Both the position numbers and the translations under genes were made by a program. Below are positions 1 to 7,759 of a stretch of 28,901 bases of DNA, one piece after another. Numbering within the stretch: position 1 is the stretch's first letter; each line of letters begins with the position of its first letter. The notes under the pieces are model-generated. The model was given only the letters and a program-made list of their open reading frames with translations, made no database searches and was not told the DNA's origin. This stretch comes from a virus: positions 1-28,901 of the IMG/VR virus record IMGVR_UViG_3300009075_000154. One strand, 5' to 3'.

Positions 1-42
1 ATAATCCGGATTGTTGTTGGTGCTTAAAATTGCGAATCTCAT
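1..42 (-). CDS. Partial protein, N-terminus only (possible glycosyltransferase)
   Basis: An ATG at 42 opens a frame that runs off the left edge and reads MRFAILSTNNNPDY. It starts 18 bases after the stop of the Gp88-like gene, in the same direction, as expected for the next gene of the operon. The beginning is like that of glycosyltransferase-like phage proteins, which often open with a short beta strand followed by a polar turn, and it would continue the island of such genes at 1.3-5.7 kb. Fourteen residues are too few to assign a family, so the function is inference from context only. Confidence 0.5.
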   Translation of the reverse strand, partial: MRFAILSTNNNPDY

Positions 43-60
43 AATGGACTTTTGGGCTGT

Positions 61-711
61 TTAAAATGAATTATGTGGGTTAGTAAGGTTATTTATTGGC
101 CTTTTCTTAGAATTTTTCATATTGTCAAGTAGAGCAAAATTTACATTCGGCTTTCTTGCCCAATCGTCATTTGTATCTATTGGCCTGTCTGGAGGCACCT
201 TGTCTATGCTCGGATATACTATCACATTTTTTAATCCATGCTTTTCTATTAAGCTATCCTGCCTACCACCGTATGAAGCCGTTAGAATAAAGTTGTCCGG
301 TATTTCTCCCAGCCTTTCTACCCAATACCCTATGCTCTTTGTATATGCCCAGAACTTAACAAAATGGTATCTCTTAGCTATAAAAAGCCACCTATCGAAA
401 TAATCTTGATTGAAAAAATCACCTGCTGCATGAATTCTTAGATTCCAGCAATCTTTTGGGATTATTGGCATATTCCCTGCTCTAACATATTCAAAATTAT
501 TCCACCTTAGTTCCCTTACTTCTGGAAACCTTTCAGGGCTTGCTGCATAACAACGGTACTGCCCTCTATCAATATCGAATTTTCCAGTAGTTCTATCAAC
601 AGTTACTTTGCATTCTTTGGCAAAAGGGCAACTGCTACCAGTGGGCAAGTTCCATTCATAAACCGCCCCTCTGTAGTAAGTTTCATTTTTAACAAAACCC
701 TCTTTACTCAT
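61..711 (-). CDS. Gp88-like phage protein
   Basis: This 216-residue protein resembles the phage Gp88 family. It has an N-terminal set of cysteines (SCPFAKEC near 27-34 and RCYAA near 53-57) that could bind a metal. A central stretch reads LRIHAAGDF, then FDRWLFIAKRY, then FWAYTKS, the pattern I associate with that family. The biochemical role of the family is not established. Its start overlaps the stop of the FkbM methyltransferase gene by four bases (ATGA), so the two are probably translationally coupled. It is the last complete gene of the leftward island. The family call is from recall of motifs and is fairly secure; the function is unknown. Confidence 0.65.
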   Translation of the reverse strand: MSKEGFVKNETYYRGAVYEWNLPTGSSCPFAKECKVTVDRTTGKFDIDRGQYRCYAASPERFPEVRELRWNNFEYVRAGNMPIIPKDCWNLRIHAAGDFFNQDYFDRWLFIAKRYHFVKFWAYTKSIGYWVERLGEIPDNFILTASYGGRQDSLIEKHGLKNVIVYPSIDKVPPDRPIDTNDDWARKPNVNFALLDNMKNSKKRPINNLTNPHNSF

Positions 712-1280
712 TTATATAAATCTTTTCTAATAAAAAGTGAATCCCAATAGTTGTAACCTGCTCCATGCTGTGCTGTCCATTTATGCTGAACAGGAACATA
801 ATCGTTGCACAATTTATCAAATACTTTCTGATACAACAACGAATGTTTCTGCTTATGGCAATGAGCGTGAAACTCAATTGTGATTTGCCGTGGTATCGGT
901 TGCCAGTTATCATCAGCAATGATATCGTATTCTGATCCTTCACAATCCAGTTTCAGGATATCAATCTGCTCTCCAAATACTTCATATATTTGATTAAGCG
1001 TTTTGGTGAATACTGTCTTTTCTCCATGCAAACTATCCAGATACTTAGCTTGCTGATCACTTGTGTCAACGTACCTGCTTTCTCCAGCTACATTTGAAAT
1101 TGCATATTCAAAGAATTCTATTCCGGGAGGCGGTGACATATGCTGCAAATCAAATCCAACAACCCTGCATCCATACTTTAGCAGTTGCTGACTGAATACA
1201 AATCCCCTGCACCCTACATCCAACACCACTGATCTGGTAAGGAATCTTTCATCGAATGTATGCTCTCCAACTGTGATCAT
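708..1280 (-). CDS. FkbM-family SAM-dependent methyltransferase
   Basis: A 190-residue class I methyltransferase. Motif I, VVLDVGCRGF, lies at about 18-27 and would bind S-adenosylmethionine. The acidic residue closing the next strand is in VVGFDLQ near 40-46. The FkbM-type signature ILKLDCEGSEYDII lies at 108-121. FkbM proteins usually O-methylate sugars or small natural products. Here the gene sits directly downstream of a glycosyltransferase-like gene, overlapping it by four bases (ATGA), which suggests methylation of a sugar laid down by the neighbours. The substrate is inferred. The fold call is strong. Confidence 0.82.
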   Translation of the reverse strand: MITVGEHTFDERFLTRSVVLDVGCRGFVFSQQLLKYGCRVVGFDLQHMSPPPGIEFFEYAISNVAGESRYVDTSDQQAKYLDSLHGEKTVFTKTLNQIYEVFGEQIDILKLDCEGSEYDIIADDNWQPIPRQITIEFHAHCHKQKHSLLYQKVFDKLCNDYVPVQHKWTAQHGAGYNYWDSLFIRKDLYK

Positions 1281-1927
1281 TTGAAATGCTTTTTAATAAT
1301 AATTGAATTTTCATCAGTGTTGTATCGGCCTACTTCATGGCTCACTGGTTTTATATTGCTATCAAACAATGCCATTGAAAGACATGATTCATCGTGCCTG
1401 TGCTTGTTGATTAATCCTGAAGACTGTTCTGCTTGGCTTCCAAATATATTTGCCTTCTCAGCAGCCATCCAACTTTTGAAAACATCATTCGTTTGAAAAT
1501 AATTGAAGTCAAACACATACAATGATCCACCAATCAAATGCAATTCTCTTTCATCCATGTACTGATCGGTTATTCCATAATAAGCCAGTGCTTTATCTCC
1601 AATAAAATTAGACAATAGATTATCATCCTGAATCGCAATCACTGGAGGCATACCATCTTTGAAATAATAATCTACCGGATGCTGAAGGATGCAAGCCGTG
1701 TCAAGCCAAATGATTTTCTTGAACCCTCTTTCCTTTGCAACATTGATACACCATACCTTGAACCCATACAGGCTTTCCTGATGCGTTCTGGAAGGAAATG
1801 GATAATTCTCATGCCAAAATAATAATTCAAGCTCTGGCTGCACTGCCGCAATGCTTGCTTCCAGCCTTGCTATCTGTTTCAAGTATTCTTTTCCAAATCC
1901 TAATGAGCATACGGCTATATCATTCAT
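1277..1927 (-). CDS. Glycosyltransferase-like protein (GT-A type)
   Basis: This 216-residue protein begins with a short strand (IAVCSLGFG) followed by a helix, as in nucleotide-diphospho-sugar transferases. KKIIWLDTACIL near 69-80 is a strand ending in an acidic residue, placed where a DxD metal site is expected. IGGSLYVFD and RHDESCLSMAL further on resemble the acceptor side of GT8-like enzymes. It probably moves a sugar from a nucleotide donor. Donor and acceptor cannot be read from the sequence. It is coupled to the FkbM methyltransferase by an ATGA overlap and follows another glycosyltransferase-like gene by nine bases. Confidence 0.65.
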   Translation of the reverse strand: MNDIAVCSLGFGKEYLKQIARLEASIAAVQPELELLFWHENYPFPSRTHQESLYGFKVWCINVAKERGFKKIIWLDTACILQHPVDYYFKDGMPPVIAIQDDNLLSNFIGDKALAYYGITDQYMDERELHLIGGSLYVFDFNYFQTNDVFKSWMAAEKANIFGSQAEQSSGLINKHRHDESCLSMALFDSNIKPVSHEVGRYNTDENSIIIKKHFK

Positions 1928-1936
1928 AAAATAAAA

Positions 1937-2767
1937 TTATAACATCCAATAGAATATTTCAGGATACAATTTTTCAATGCTGTGAAAGTAATCATTATTC
2001 TTACCATTCTTTTCAAGCCACTTAATTAAATGATCCTGTTGAAATCCGGCTGCGCCAATGTGAAATGCAAAACCGTCCAGCTCTTTTGTGCATTCTGGTA
2101 ACTTAATCAATTCGCTGATGATTGTATGGCAGTCTTCCCGGAAACTATAAGGCATTCCTAAAAAGTAGTGTTCGGTAATTGAATGCGCCACTTTCGGCAT
2201 TACATACCTGTTAAGAAACTCCTGATCTGCTCCTTTCTTTTCCCACTTGATAGTATTTGATGCAGCACTTACCAGTGCCTCCCACGTTGGATATACCTGC
2301 TGTTTAAATTGCTTTGTCATAAATCCACACATCCCACCCATCATCGGTATGTTATGGCTTACACTGTCTGTCATTACATGGGCAATCCTTCCGTTCTTTT
2401 CCCACTGATACACAGCCTGTCTTTCTCTCCAGCTCAACAAGCTATCCGCATCCCTGCAAATTACTCTGTCAAATTTTATTGTATTCTCAAACATTGGAAA
2501 CAACCGCATAAGCATCATGAAGCATAGCGGCTCATTCTCAGTAACAAAAATGCTGATCTTTCCATTCCTTGCATGGTTAAGCAGATACGCACCATACGGG
2601 CTGTCGTATGTCTTCTGATCAGTGGTAACAAATATCTTCCAATCATCACCATACAACACTTCCGCAACCCTGATATTCATTTCCAATCCTCTCAGGTAAG
2701 ATTTAAAGTCCAAACAGTTTTCGTGCTGTTCATTGTAGCCAAATAGGCTGTAACTAATTGCATTCAT
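1937..2767 (-). CDS. Glycosyltransferase-like protein with RDADS motif
   Basis: A 276-residue protein with the layout of a GT-A glycosyltransferase. It has an N-terminal strand-helix part (AISYSLFGYNE), a central strand ending in VICRDADSLLSWRE near 103-116 that looks like a DxD-type metal site, and a later GADQEFLNRYV segment common in sugar transferases. The second residue block IFVTTDQ supports a Rossmann-like start. It lies between a small unknown gene, five bases upstream, and another glycosyltransferase-like gene, ten bases downstream, on the same strand. Sugar and acceptor are unknown. A non-enzymatic relative cannot be excluded. Confidence 0.58.
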   Translation of the reverse strand: MNAISYSLFGYNEQHENCLDFKSYLRGLEMNIRVAEVLYGDDWKIFVTTDQKTYDSPYGAYLLNHARNGKISIFVTENEPLCFMMLMRLFPMFENTIKFDRVICRDADSLLSWRERQAVYQWEKNGRIAHVMTDSVSHNIPMMGGMCGFMTKQFKQQVYPTWEALVSAASNTIKWEKKGADQEFLNRYVMPKVAHSITEHYFLGMPYSFREDCHTIISELIKLPECTKELDGFAFHIGAAGFQQDHLIKWLEKNGKNNDYFHSIEKLYPEIFYWML

Positions 2768-2771
2768 AAAA

Positions 2772-3071
2772 TTATTTATTTGAAATCTTCTTTGCCCAAT
2801 TTAGAAACTTTCTTTCTGCATTCTTTCTGTTCAATGCAGAACAATATACCGTCTTCTCTTTTGCATCCAGCCGGACATTTTGCTTCTTTCCATTTATATC
2901 AACATTCTGCTTTACTTCAACCACGCTAACCTTTCCTGTTGTCAAATCCAGTGCATAGATTTTATGACCATCACCGGGAATGATCTTATCAACGATTTTA
3001 GTTTCCTTCTTGATCGGTTTTACGTTCTGTATCTCCAGCTTGTCGGTAACCAAGTTTTGAAGCTCTTTCAT
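2772..3071 (-). CDS. Hypothetical phage protein
   Basis: I do not recognise this 99-residue protein. The first third is lysine-rich and probably helical. The middle (KIYALDLTTGKVSVVEVKQ) alternates in a way typical of beta strands, and the end (NRKNAERKFLNWAKK) looks like a basic helix. The start overlaps the HNH gene stop by four bases, so it is translated with that gene. No signal peptide or membrane segment is seen. Confidence 0.6.
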   Translation of the reverse strand: MKELQNLVTDKLEIQNVKPIKKETKIVDKIIPGDGHKIYALDLTTGKVSVVEVKQNVDINGKKQNVRLDAKEKTVYCSALNRKNAERKFLNWAKKISNK

Positions 3072-3448
3072 AACATTAGCTTTGTTTGTTGATCTCCTTT
3101 GTGATTTCTGCCATACTTTCTATTCGCAATATGCTGTTTGTGATCATGCTTCAGGTGGCAACGCTGGCACAATGCAGCCAAGTTACTGAATTTATTGTTG
3201 GTCTTATCTCTGTCGATATGAGCAACGGTAAGAATGATTTTGGTTGACTTGTAACCATCGACCCATAAAACTTCACCAAGCATCCCTTCTGGCCATATAC
3301 GCCATTCATCACTTCCTTTCACTGGTCGATATATGATTGCATAATTCGGAACACCGCACCACTCACATTTGTTTTCAGCTCTTTTGAATCTGATCAATCT
3401 GGATATTAAGCTCCACTTAGGATGATATTGAGAATAATCAATCGGCAT
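3068..3448 (-). CDS. HNH endonuclease
   Basis: A 126-residue HNH nuclease. The first zinc pair is CEWCG near 28-32. The catalytic stretch AHIDRDKTNNKFSNLAAL follows, then the second pair CQRCH, with a basic tail. The start is chosen at the ATG at 3448 because it overlaps the stop of the upstream HTH gene as TAATG and gives the typical opening MPIDYSQYHPKW. An in-frame ATG 24 bases earlier lies inside that gene. HNH proteins in phages cut DNA in packaging, recombination or homing. Here it is inside a glycosyltransferase island and about 3 kb away from the terminase genes, so a homing or free-standing role is as likely as packaging. Confidence 0.82.
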   Translation of the reverse strand: MPIDYSQYHPKWSLISRLIRFKRAENKCEWCGVPNYAIIYRPVKGSDEWRIWPEGMLGEVLWVDGYKSTKIILTVAHIDRDKTNNKFSNLAALCQRCHLKHDHKQHIANRKYGRNHKGDQQTKLML

Positions 3449-3633
3449 TACTTTACAATTCGGTATCGACAAAAGTTTTTACTCTGATCCTTGATGCCTA
3501 AAATCTTATGGCCATCATTCTTTAAATCCCATACTCTTGCGGCTAAACGAAAGCATCCATACAATTCAAGGGCTTCAATCGGTGTAATTGATTTCTTCTG
3601 AAGATGCTGCAAAATTTTTTCTTTCTGTGACAT
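3448..3633 (-). CDS. Small helix-turn-helix protein (HTH_39-like)
   Basis: A 61-residue protein that is almost entirely one small DNA-binding-type domain: KILQHLQKKSITPIEAL, then YGCFRLAARVWDLK, then NDGHKI. This pattern matches the winged-helix-like HTH_39 domain found in many phage genes. The start at 3633 is preferred to an earlier in-frame ATG because it follows the lipoprotein gene stop by one base (TGATATG). Its location inside the glycosyltransferase island suggests a local or late regulator, but no operator is visible nearby. Confidence 0.68.
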   Translation of the reverse strand: MSQKEKILQHLQKKSITPIEALELYGCFRLAARVWDLKNDGHKILGIKDQSKNFCRYRIVK

Positions 3634-3634
3634 A

Positions 3635-3826
3635 TCAACGCTGTTTAATTTCGTAGATTGATAACTTACCATCAAGCGGGCTTTTTTCAAGTACAACCGT
3701 ATCTCCTTCAATCGTAAGCAAATTGATTTTTTCTACATCGGCTGCCTTATACCTGTTTGCTCTTTCTGTCTTAGCTTCTTTCGTGATGCATGATGCCATT
3801 ATAAAAATGATCAAAATATATTTCAT
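3635..3826 (-). CDS. Small predicted lipoprotein
   Basis: The 63-residue product starts MKYILIIFIMASC, a short lysine, a hydrophobic run and a lipobox-like IMASC with the cysteine at 13. The remainder is short and charged. This predicts a lipid-anchored exported protein. The start at 3826 is chosen because an AAAAGG sequence stands eight bases before it and it follows the upstream stop by one base (TGATATG). Small phage lipoproteins can be outer spanins (Rz1-like) or superinfection-exclusion proteins. No spanin partner or lysin is seen next to it, so neither is claimed. Confidence 0.62.
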   Translation of the reverse strand: MKYILIIFIMASCITKEAKTERANRYKAADVEKINLLTIEGDTVVLEKSPLDGKLSIYEIKQR

Positions 3827-3827
3827 A

Positions 3828-4394
3828 TCAATACCTTTTATCTGAAATGTAATCGTAATAATAAATGACTTCCGGTATAACAAATTCAGTCTTTAGCAAT
3901 CCCTTATCTCTAAGCTGAAAACAGTAGTTTGAATCCTCTGACCTTTGCCAATCCGGGAATGGACATTGTATTGCCAACTCCCTGCGAACACAATTTAAAT
4001 GATTCGGTGGCCGATAATAAACGTGGTTCTCTTCATACATACTTGTAAACTGAATGCTATGCCTGAAGATTTTCGGTTCTCTTCCATTAGTAGTAATAAT
4101 GCCATTCAGGCTGCAACAGTCAACACCATGCTCTATGCCCTGCATAAGACGTTTCACATAGTTCATGCTGATACGATCATCATCGTCAATGAATGCAATG
4201 TATTCACCAGCCGACTGAGCAAGCATTTCATTTCTTTTTGCTCCGATGCTCATCTCTTCATTGTAGTTGAATAGTACCTCAACATCAGTCCTTCCATTTA
4301 CCTGCGGCAAAATGTAACCATCCATCAACCTTTTAAAAAATGCTGTTCTCTTGGTTAATGTAGGAATAAGTAGTGAAAGTTTTACTTCATTCAT
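3828..4394 (-). CDS. GT2-family glycosyltransferase
   Basis: A 188-residue glycosyltransferase of the GT2 type. It starts with the strand LSLLIPTLTKR, then has AKRNEMLAQSAGEYIAFIDD (about 52-71), which runs into DDR: the helix, strand and DxD site that bind the nucleotide-sugar and metal. Later RSEDSNYCFQLRDKG matches the ED-x-x position of the catalytic base. The enzyme is shorter than typical GT2 proteins (about 230-300) and ends soon after the catalytic domain. It is coupled by an ATGA overlap to the next upstream GT-like gene. The acceptor is unknown. Confidence 0.82.
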   Translation of the reverse strand: MNEVKLSLLIPTLTKRTAFFKRLMDGYILPQVNGRTDVEVLFNYNEEMSIGAKRNEMLAQSAGEYIAFIDDDDRISMNYVKRLMQGIEHGVDCCSLNGIITTNGREPKIFRHSIQFTSMYEENHVYYRPPNHLNCVRRELAIQCPFPDWQRSEDSNYCFQLRDKGLLKTEFVIPEVIYYYDYISDKRY

Positions 4395-5053
4395 TCTCCA
4401 AAGTTTTTTTCTTTACGATGATAGTAAACCTGCATATCATCATGGTAAGTATCATTTTTTCGGTAACTCTCATCCTTGCTGGCCATTCCGTTTGCCCAAT
4501 GAAGATGCTTAATGAAATAAACTGGAACATACTTGTACCGTCCACGCATCTTCGCAACTTCGGTGGCCTCATTGTCACACCACAAAGATTTGTATGCATT
4601 ATGGTAAACATACCCATCTCTTTGATAATACTTCCGGCCAATCACTGACATTGTGCTGATCTTGTCTGCTGCGTAATCATCCGGGAAATGTACAAAACTA
4701 TCCGGGCCACAATGCTTGCGAATGAATCCATCAAAACCTGCAACCGTGAACACCATATCATCAGACAGGTTTACCAGTATATCCCATGCAAGATTCACCT
4801 GATCAATTCCAGCATTGATTGCATGGATTTTTCCATACGGCTGAATGTATTCTATCCTGATAGGAAATTCGTAACACTTCTTTATTTCTTTTGCGAATGA
4901 AATTGTTTTCTCATCATCGCTGTCGATCTTAATCAGAACATAGAAATAAGAACCTTCAGCCTGTACGCTGGCATGATCTCTCAGGTTATCCAGTGTGCGT
5001 TGTAGCTGCTCTGGCCTGTTTCTGGTTGCAAGGTTATATAAGATCGTACTCAT
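4391..5053 (-). CDS. GT2-like glycosyltransferase
   Basis: The 220-residue protein opens TILYNLATRNRPEQLQRTLD, a GT2-type strand and helix. It continues with VLIKIDSDDEKT, GKIHAINAGIDQV and ILVNLSDDMVFT, the last placing the acidic pair (SDD near 97-99) at the DxD position. The C-terminal part has HWANGMASKDESY. This is the order of elements in family 2 glycosyltransferases. It overlaps both neighbours by four bases (ATGA), so three sugar-transferase genes are translated as a coupled set. The sugar and its target cannot be told. Confidence 0.75.
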   Translation of the reverse strand: MSTILYNLATRNRPEQLQRTLDNLRDHASVQAEGSYFYVLIKIDSDDEKTISFAKEIKKCYEFPIRIEYIQPYGKIHAINAGIDQVNLAWDILVNLSDDMVFTVAGFDGFIRKHCGPDSFVHFPDDYAADKISTMSVIGRKYYQRDGYVYHNAYKSLWCDNEATEVAKMRGRYKYVPVYFIKHLHWANGMASKDESYRKNDTYHDDMQVYYHRKEKNFGE

Positions 5054-5724
5054 AGCTCATATTTGCTTTTATTTGGAAACAATGATTCAATAAACAATTT
5101 CGATCCTGTCCATCCAATCCACTTATCACTTGTACTGAACCATGCTCTATCTGATCCGGGAAACTCACCCTCAAACTTTACCTTACAGTCCGGCATCGAC
5201 TGACCCCACAATCCTATTCCATATCCATAAACAGATTTGATGCAATAGCCGAATGGTAAAGTCCAATTCAATGATCCTACCACTTCCCGGTACTGATACT
5301 TACCGATAATCATCGGACAATGAATATCAAAGTTTTTTATTTCTCCACCAATTCTGATAGTGTTCTCTACTGTGCTGGCATACAATCCAACACCAGTGTT
5401 TTTATTGATTGAACCAAAGTAATAATTTGGAAATATTTCGGCATTATATTTTTGCAACAGATAATGATCGTCATTCATGTAAAGAAAAGTTTCACCGATC
5501 TCACTATTTCTGCAAGCAAGCATCAACTTACTGTGACAGTTAAATTCTTTGTGTTTATATCCGGGAATGTCTTTTGCTGGTATGTGAATTACATTCTGAA
5601 GAAAAAAAGGATCGTCACCAATGATGAAAACATTATCGACTTCACTGAGATAAGATTCAACTGACCTCAATGCATAAATGATTTCTCTTGACTTTGTTTC
5701 TTTGTATGGTATAACAATGTCCAT
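5050..5724 (-). CDS. Glycosyltransferase/Stealth-like protein
   Basis: A 224-residue protein beginning MDIVIPYKET, then EIIYALRSVESYL and VFIIGDDPF. FLYMNDDHYLL near 80-90 is a strand ending in two aspartates. This resembles the sugar-phosphate transferases of the Stealth type and related GT-A proteins of phages, where the MNDD strand binds metal and nucleotide. It is the first of three overlapping genes of this kind. Its first base region overlaps the stop of the zinc-ribbon-like gene. The precise family is uncertain, but a nucleotide-sugar enzyme is likely. Confidence 0.62.
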   Translation of the reverse strand: MDIVIPYKETKSREIIYALRSVESYLSEVDNVFIIGDDPFFLQNVIHIPAKDIPGYKHKEFNCHSKLMLACRNSEIGETFLYMNDDHYLLQKYNAEIFPNYYFGSINKNTGVGLYASTVENTIRIGGEIKNFDIHCPMIIGKYQYREVVGSLNWTLPFGYCIKSVYGYGIGLWGQSMPDCKVKFEGEFPGSDRAWFSTSDKWIGWTGSKLFIESLFPNKSKYEL

Positions 5725-6044
5725 CAGTTCAGGCTTGGCTCTTTATCAACCGGACAAAGAAACATTGGCTTTTGGTGTGCGCTTACATAGTGACCACAAC
5801 GGCCACATATCGGCTCTTTCCAAGTAGTTGTTATATTGATCGGGTGAAATGAATTACCGAAAGTGTATTGCGAAACGAATATCTTACCAAAGAATAATAT
5901 TTTCAGGCGTTCTTTCCATGTAGCCTTGAAGCAAGCTGTCATTGCTCCTTGTGGTGGGCCTTCGTAACAAACTGGTAGTGGATTATACTGTTCCTGAGAT
6001 TCTGCAAGGATTAAGTTTTGCCCTTGAAATTGTATTGCTTCCAT
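5724..6044 (-). CDS. Hypothetical phage protein with CxxC pair
   Basis: This 106-residue protein resembles a small conserved phage family in which a short proline-rich start (YNPLPVCYEG) is followed by TACFKATWKERLKILFFGKI, a tryptophan-arginine-leucine helix. That family is common in tailed phages but has no known role. An extra C-terminal part has CGRCGHYVSAHQKPMFLC, which could be a zinc ribbon (CxxC ... C). It is directly upstream of the overlapping glycosyltransferase trio. The assignment is from pattern recall. Confidence 0.62.
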   Translation of the reverse strand: MEAIQFQGQNLILAESQEQYNPLPVCYEGPPQGAMTACFKATWKERLKILFFGKIFVSQYTFGNSFHPINITTTWKEPICGRCGHYVSAHQKPMFLCPVDKEPSLN

Positions 6045-6115
6045 AAAAAAGAATGCGCCTTCAGAAATTGGGGTTTCATCCAGCGCACTTTTAAGTAGTA
6101 AACTACTGCCTTCAT
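6011..6115 (-). CDS. Possible 34-residue basic peptide
   Basis: A short frame starts at the ATG at 6115, seven bases after GGGAGC, one of the few Shine-Dalgarno-like sequences in the window. The product is rich in Lys, Arg, Trp and Tyr (starting MKAVVYYLKVRWMK) and overlaps the next gene start by 34 bases. It could be a leader peptide coupling translation of that gene, or chance. No homology is recognised. Confidence 0.22.
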   Translation of the reverse strand: MKAVVYYLKVRWMKPQFLKAHSFLWKQYNFKGKT

Positions 6116-6150
6116 TGCAAAGCTCCCAACTGCTTTACAATGCCCTCTTC

Positions 6151-6486
6151 TTATACGGGCGTTGATTCTAAATCCGCTTTGATTGCAGCCAGCTTATCGG
6201 AAAGGGCTTGCCTTTCTTCAACAGTGCCACCTTCAACAGCATTCGCATTCGCAAGGTCTAACGCTGCGGTAAGATCAAGAATGGTTTGTGCCTTTTGAGC
6301 ATTCGCTGCTTCCAATGCAGCCTGTTTTTCATCAAGCGATACCTGTAACTCTTCTACCTGAATTTGCAGTTCTCCAATTGTTTTTGACATGATCTGAAGT
6401 TTTTGATTTATTGAATTAAGAATTTCCAGTGTCGATACACCACCTTCCTGAGGAAAATGATGGTAAATATCAATGCGTAGTTTCAT
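6151..6486 (-). CDS. Small coiled-coil phage protein
   Basis: The 111-residue protein begins MKLRIDIYHHFP, a start seen in a family of small phage proteins of unknown role. The rest is a long amphipathic helix (GELQIQVEELQVSLDEKQ, then ALEAANAQKAQ), with heptad-like leucines from about 37 to 75, and an acidic end. It is probably an oligomer. It lies 42 bases after the large terminase stop. Confidence 0.6.
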   Translation of the reverse strand: MKLRIDIYHHFPQEGGVSTLEILNSINQKLQIMSKTIGELQIQVEELQVSLDEKQAALEAANAQKAQTILDLTAALDLANANAVEGGTVEERQALSDKLAAIKADLESTPV

Positions 6487-6528
6487 GTAATAAAATTAAG
6501 GTAACCCAATAAAAATAAAAAATTTATT

Positions 6529-7755
6529 TTACCTGCTCCTGAAACTATCTGTATAGACTGCATACCGTGTTGCATCACAAAGGTGGTTAAAAGCATCTAC
6601 AGGAATATTTGTTAAAACTTCTTTGCCTGTGATCAGGTCTTGGGAAGTCACAAACTTGTAATTGTCCTTTTCCTTTTCGAAGTTGTGTGAATCATCCGTG
6701 TAATAGCAGGTCAAACCCTTTACCTTGCTTATACCAGCCGCTACACTCCCCGGCCCTTTTATGGCTGACATTACTGGCAAGCCTATCGCCCTTAACTGAT
6801 TCACCATATTGGGGTCTGCCTCTGAGTAAATCACCTCACCGCTCTTGTAGCCTTTCCCAATTAAGATATCTTTAATCCTTTCGGCCGACAGACCCGGCTC
6901 ATAGGAAAGCTCCTGAACCCATATTGTTTTGAAGATTCCTGATCCACGAATCCAAATCTTGACAATGGCCGTTGGGTCATTGGTGTACCCGTAATCTATG
7001 CCATAAATAATTCGGTCATATCCATTTTTTACGATAGTTCCATCATCAAGGCGTGTTCCGTTTTTATGGTTTGGTATTTCTTGGAGGCTACATTTTTTGA
7101 AATGTCCAAATATCTTTCCTTTTATCAGTCCGGTTTTGCCACGGCTGTAAACCAGAAACATATCAGGATCGCTTATCTTTTCATAAGCCTCATGCTCCTC
7201 TTTTGTTAGAAAAGGATTATGCCTGTGGTCGGTGATGTATAGTTGGTATTGGCCATTAAATTGCTTTTCTTCTCCGGAAAGTATTTTTTCATGCACCCAA
7301 AATGCTGAAGTCGGGTTGTAATCCAGATACACTTTCTTTCTGGTTTTACGCTGGAGCTGCCAAAACATTTGGTAGGACTGACTATTGCACTCATTCATGA
7401 ATAAGCGATCTCTTTCACTACCTCTGGCATCCTGCTCATCATCGAATGCCTTGAACTCTATTATTGCTTCATTCTGAAAAGTGTATATAAGGGATGATTC
7501 ATTAAACTTTTTTACTTGGCTCTGGATATCCGGGTCACATAAAACATATCTCTGAAACGACCTCAATGCACCACCCACCAGATTCGGCCTGTCCTGACCT
7601 GTTATTGTGTTAATGCTGCCCGGGTCTTTTATAATGTCAACGGCCAGTGCTTGTAATATCGAAACAGTTTTTGCCGCATCACCACCACCCTGACAAACTA
7701 CTATTTTTTTAGGGCATTCTATCAGTTTTGTAAATAAAGGAGCGGTGGCAAGCAT
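6529..7755 (-). CDS. terL: Terminase large subunit
   Basis: A 408-residue packaging motor and nuclease, the usual length for this type. The ATPase part has a Walker A-like loop GGGDAAKT at 23-30 and a Walker B strand RLFMNE ending in glutamate 122. The C-terminal RNase H-like nuclease shows its three acidic positions in GIDYGYTND (D254), SEADPN (E312 or D314) and HLCDATRYA (D394). The Walker A loop is unusual: the classical form is GxxGxGK[ST] or GGxxSGKT, here the residues before the lysine are D-A-A. It follows the small subunit by four bases. It translocates DNA into the prohead and cuts the concatemer. Confidence 0.93.
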   Translation of the reverse strand: MLATAPLFTKLIECPKKIVVCQGGGDAAKTVSILQALAVDIIKDPGSINTITGQDRPNLVGGALRSFQRYVLCDPDIQSQVKKFNESSLIYTFQNEAIIEFKAFDDEQDARGSERDRLFMNECNSQSYQMFWQLQRKTRKKVYLDYNPTSAFWVHEKILSGEEKQFNGQYQLYITDHRHNPFLTKEEHEAYEKISDPDMFLVYSRGKTGLIKGKIFGHFKKCSLQEIPNHKNGTRLDDGTIVKNGYDRIIYGIDYGYTNDPTAIVKIWIRGSGIFKTIWVQELSYEPGLSAERIKDILIGKGYKSGEVIYSEADPNMVNQLRAIGLPVMSAIKGPGSVAAGISKVKGLTCYYTDDSHNFEKEKDNYKFVTSQDLITGKEVLTNIPVDAFNHLCDATRYAVYTDSFRSR

Positions 7756-7759
7756 TCGG

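Noticed and set aside
6094-6107. Inverted repeat AGTAGT-AA-ACTACT.
   Set aside because: Short, AT-rich, single copy, not linked to a promoter box or terminator.
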